A stretch of DNA of 5,898 nucleotides, taken from positions 1 to 5,898 of the forward strand of contig DAIUAL010000216.1 of NCBI GenBank assembly GCA_036847245.1, in the 5' to 3' direction. This document shows positions 5,761 through 5,898 of the stretch, piece by piece. Both the position numbers and the translations under genes were made by a program. The DNA comes from UBA4661 sp002405405 (lineage in GTDB: Bacteria > Bacteroidota > Ignavibacteria > Kapaibacteriales > UBA4661). Within the stretch, counting starts at the first letter, position 1; each line of letters starts with the position of its first letter. The notes beneath the pieces were generated by a model. The model did no database searches. It was given only the letters and a program-made list of their open reading frames with translations, and had not been told where the DNA came from.

Positions 5761-5898
5761 TTAGCGTGATGAACCTGAAGAATCGATGAAAGTACAAAAA
5801 AAATTCTGGCGAAAGAGCCATTGAAGAAACCATGCAGAAGACAAAGCTCCGATACAGTCAGCACGCCAATCTAAAGCACTAACCGAACGATTCGGAAC
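5761..5898 (-). CDS. Possible C-terminal end of an upstream gene (partial)
   Basis: From the window edge a minus-strand frame is open for 45 codons and ends in TAA at 5763-5761. The visible residues include RSVSALDWRADCIG followed by a hydrophobic, aromatic stretch (ALSSAWFLQWLF) and a Ser-rich end. The other two minus-strand frames are stopped early, so this is the only frame that could be a gene end here. No family is recognised. The start of the next gene lies 90 bases downstream (ATG 5670), which would fit an operon. A chance open frame of this length is quite possible, and the coding strand carries a T8 run in it. Confidence 0.35.
   Translation of the reverse strand, partial: VPNRSVSALDWRADCIGALSSAWFLQWLFRQNFFCTFIDSSGSSR

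Noticed and set aside
5755..5898. Short plus-strand frames starting at ATGs near 5764, 5787 and 5831
   Set aside because: All end after a few to about sixteen codons, with no supporting signals.

Overview
The window is an AT-rich bacterial stretch in which every supportable gene lies on the minus strand, so transcription runs from high to low coordinates. It holds four complete genes, the first ten codons of a fifth at the left edge, and a possible gene tail at the right edge. No tRNA, rRNA, CRISPR array or insertion sequence was seen. The lineage cannot be fixed from the sequence. A signal peptide ending Ala-Asn-Ala/Gln-Gln, a DUF4139 secreted protein, weak or absent Shine-Dalgarno sites at most starts, and two TAnnTTTG-type octamers would fit the Bacteroidota/Chlorobiota side of bacteria, but this is only a low-confidence inference.

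Right part (about 5898-4233): a possible C-terminal gene fragment, then a secreted DUF4139-domain protein of unknown function. That gene is closed by a very clear intrinsic terminator, so it forms its own transcription unit or ends one. Middle part (about 4232-2960): an intergenic region with a small dyad, an orphan Shine-Dalgarno sequence and a candidate promoter. It is followed by a Tat-exported metallo-beta-lactamase-fold hydrolase of the UlaG/NAPE-PLD type with all its metal ligands.

Left part (2808-1): a compact gene set that looks like the start or middle of a surface-glycan locus. It contains a GT-B-like glycan protein, an SpsF-type cytidylyltransferase-like protein (ATGA overlap with the previous gene, strong ribosome binding site), an N-terminal transketolase subunit, and then the beginning of a gene that is probably the C-terminal transketolase subunit. 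The inferred logic is that a two-subunit thiamine-diphosphate enzyme makes or remodels a sugar by two-carbon transfer. The SpsF-like protein would activate a sugar with CMP/CDP, and the GT-B-like protein would transfer it. The transketolase subunit departs from housekeeping transketolases at substrate-contact motifs while keeping its thiamine-diphosphate motif, which argues for a dedicated glycan role rather than the pentose phosphate pathway. This cassette is the most interesting content of the window.
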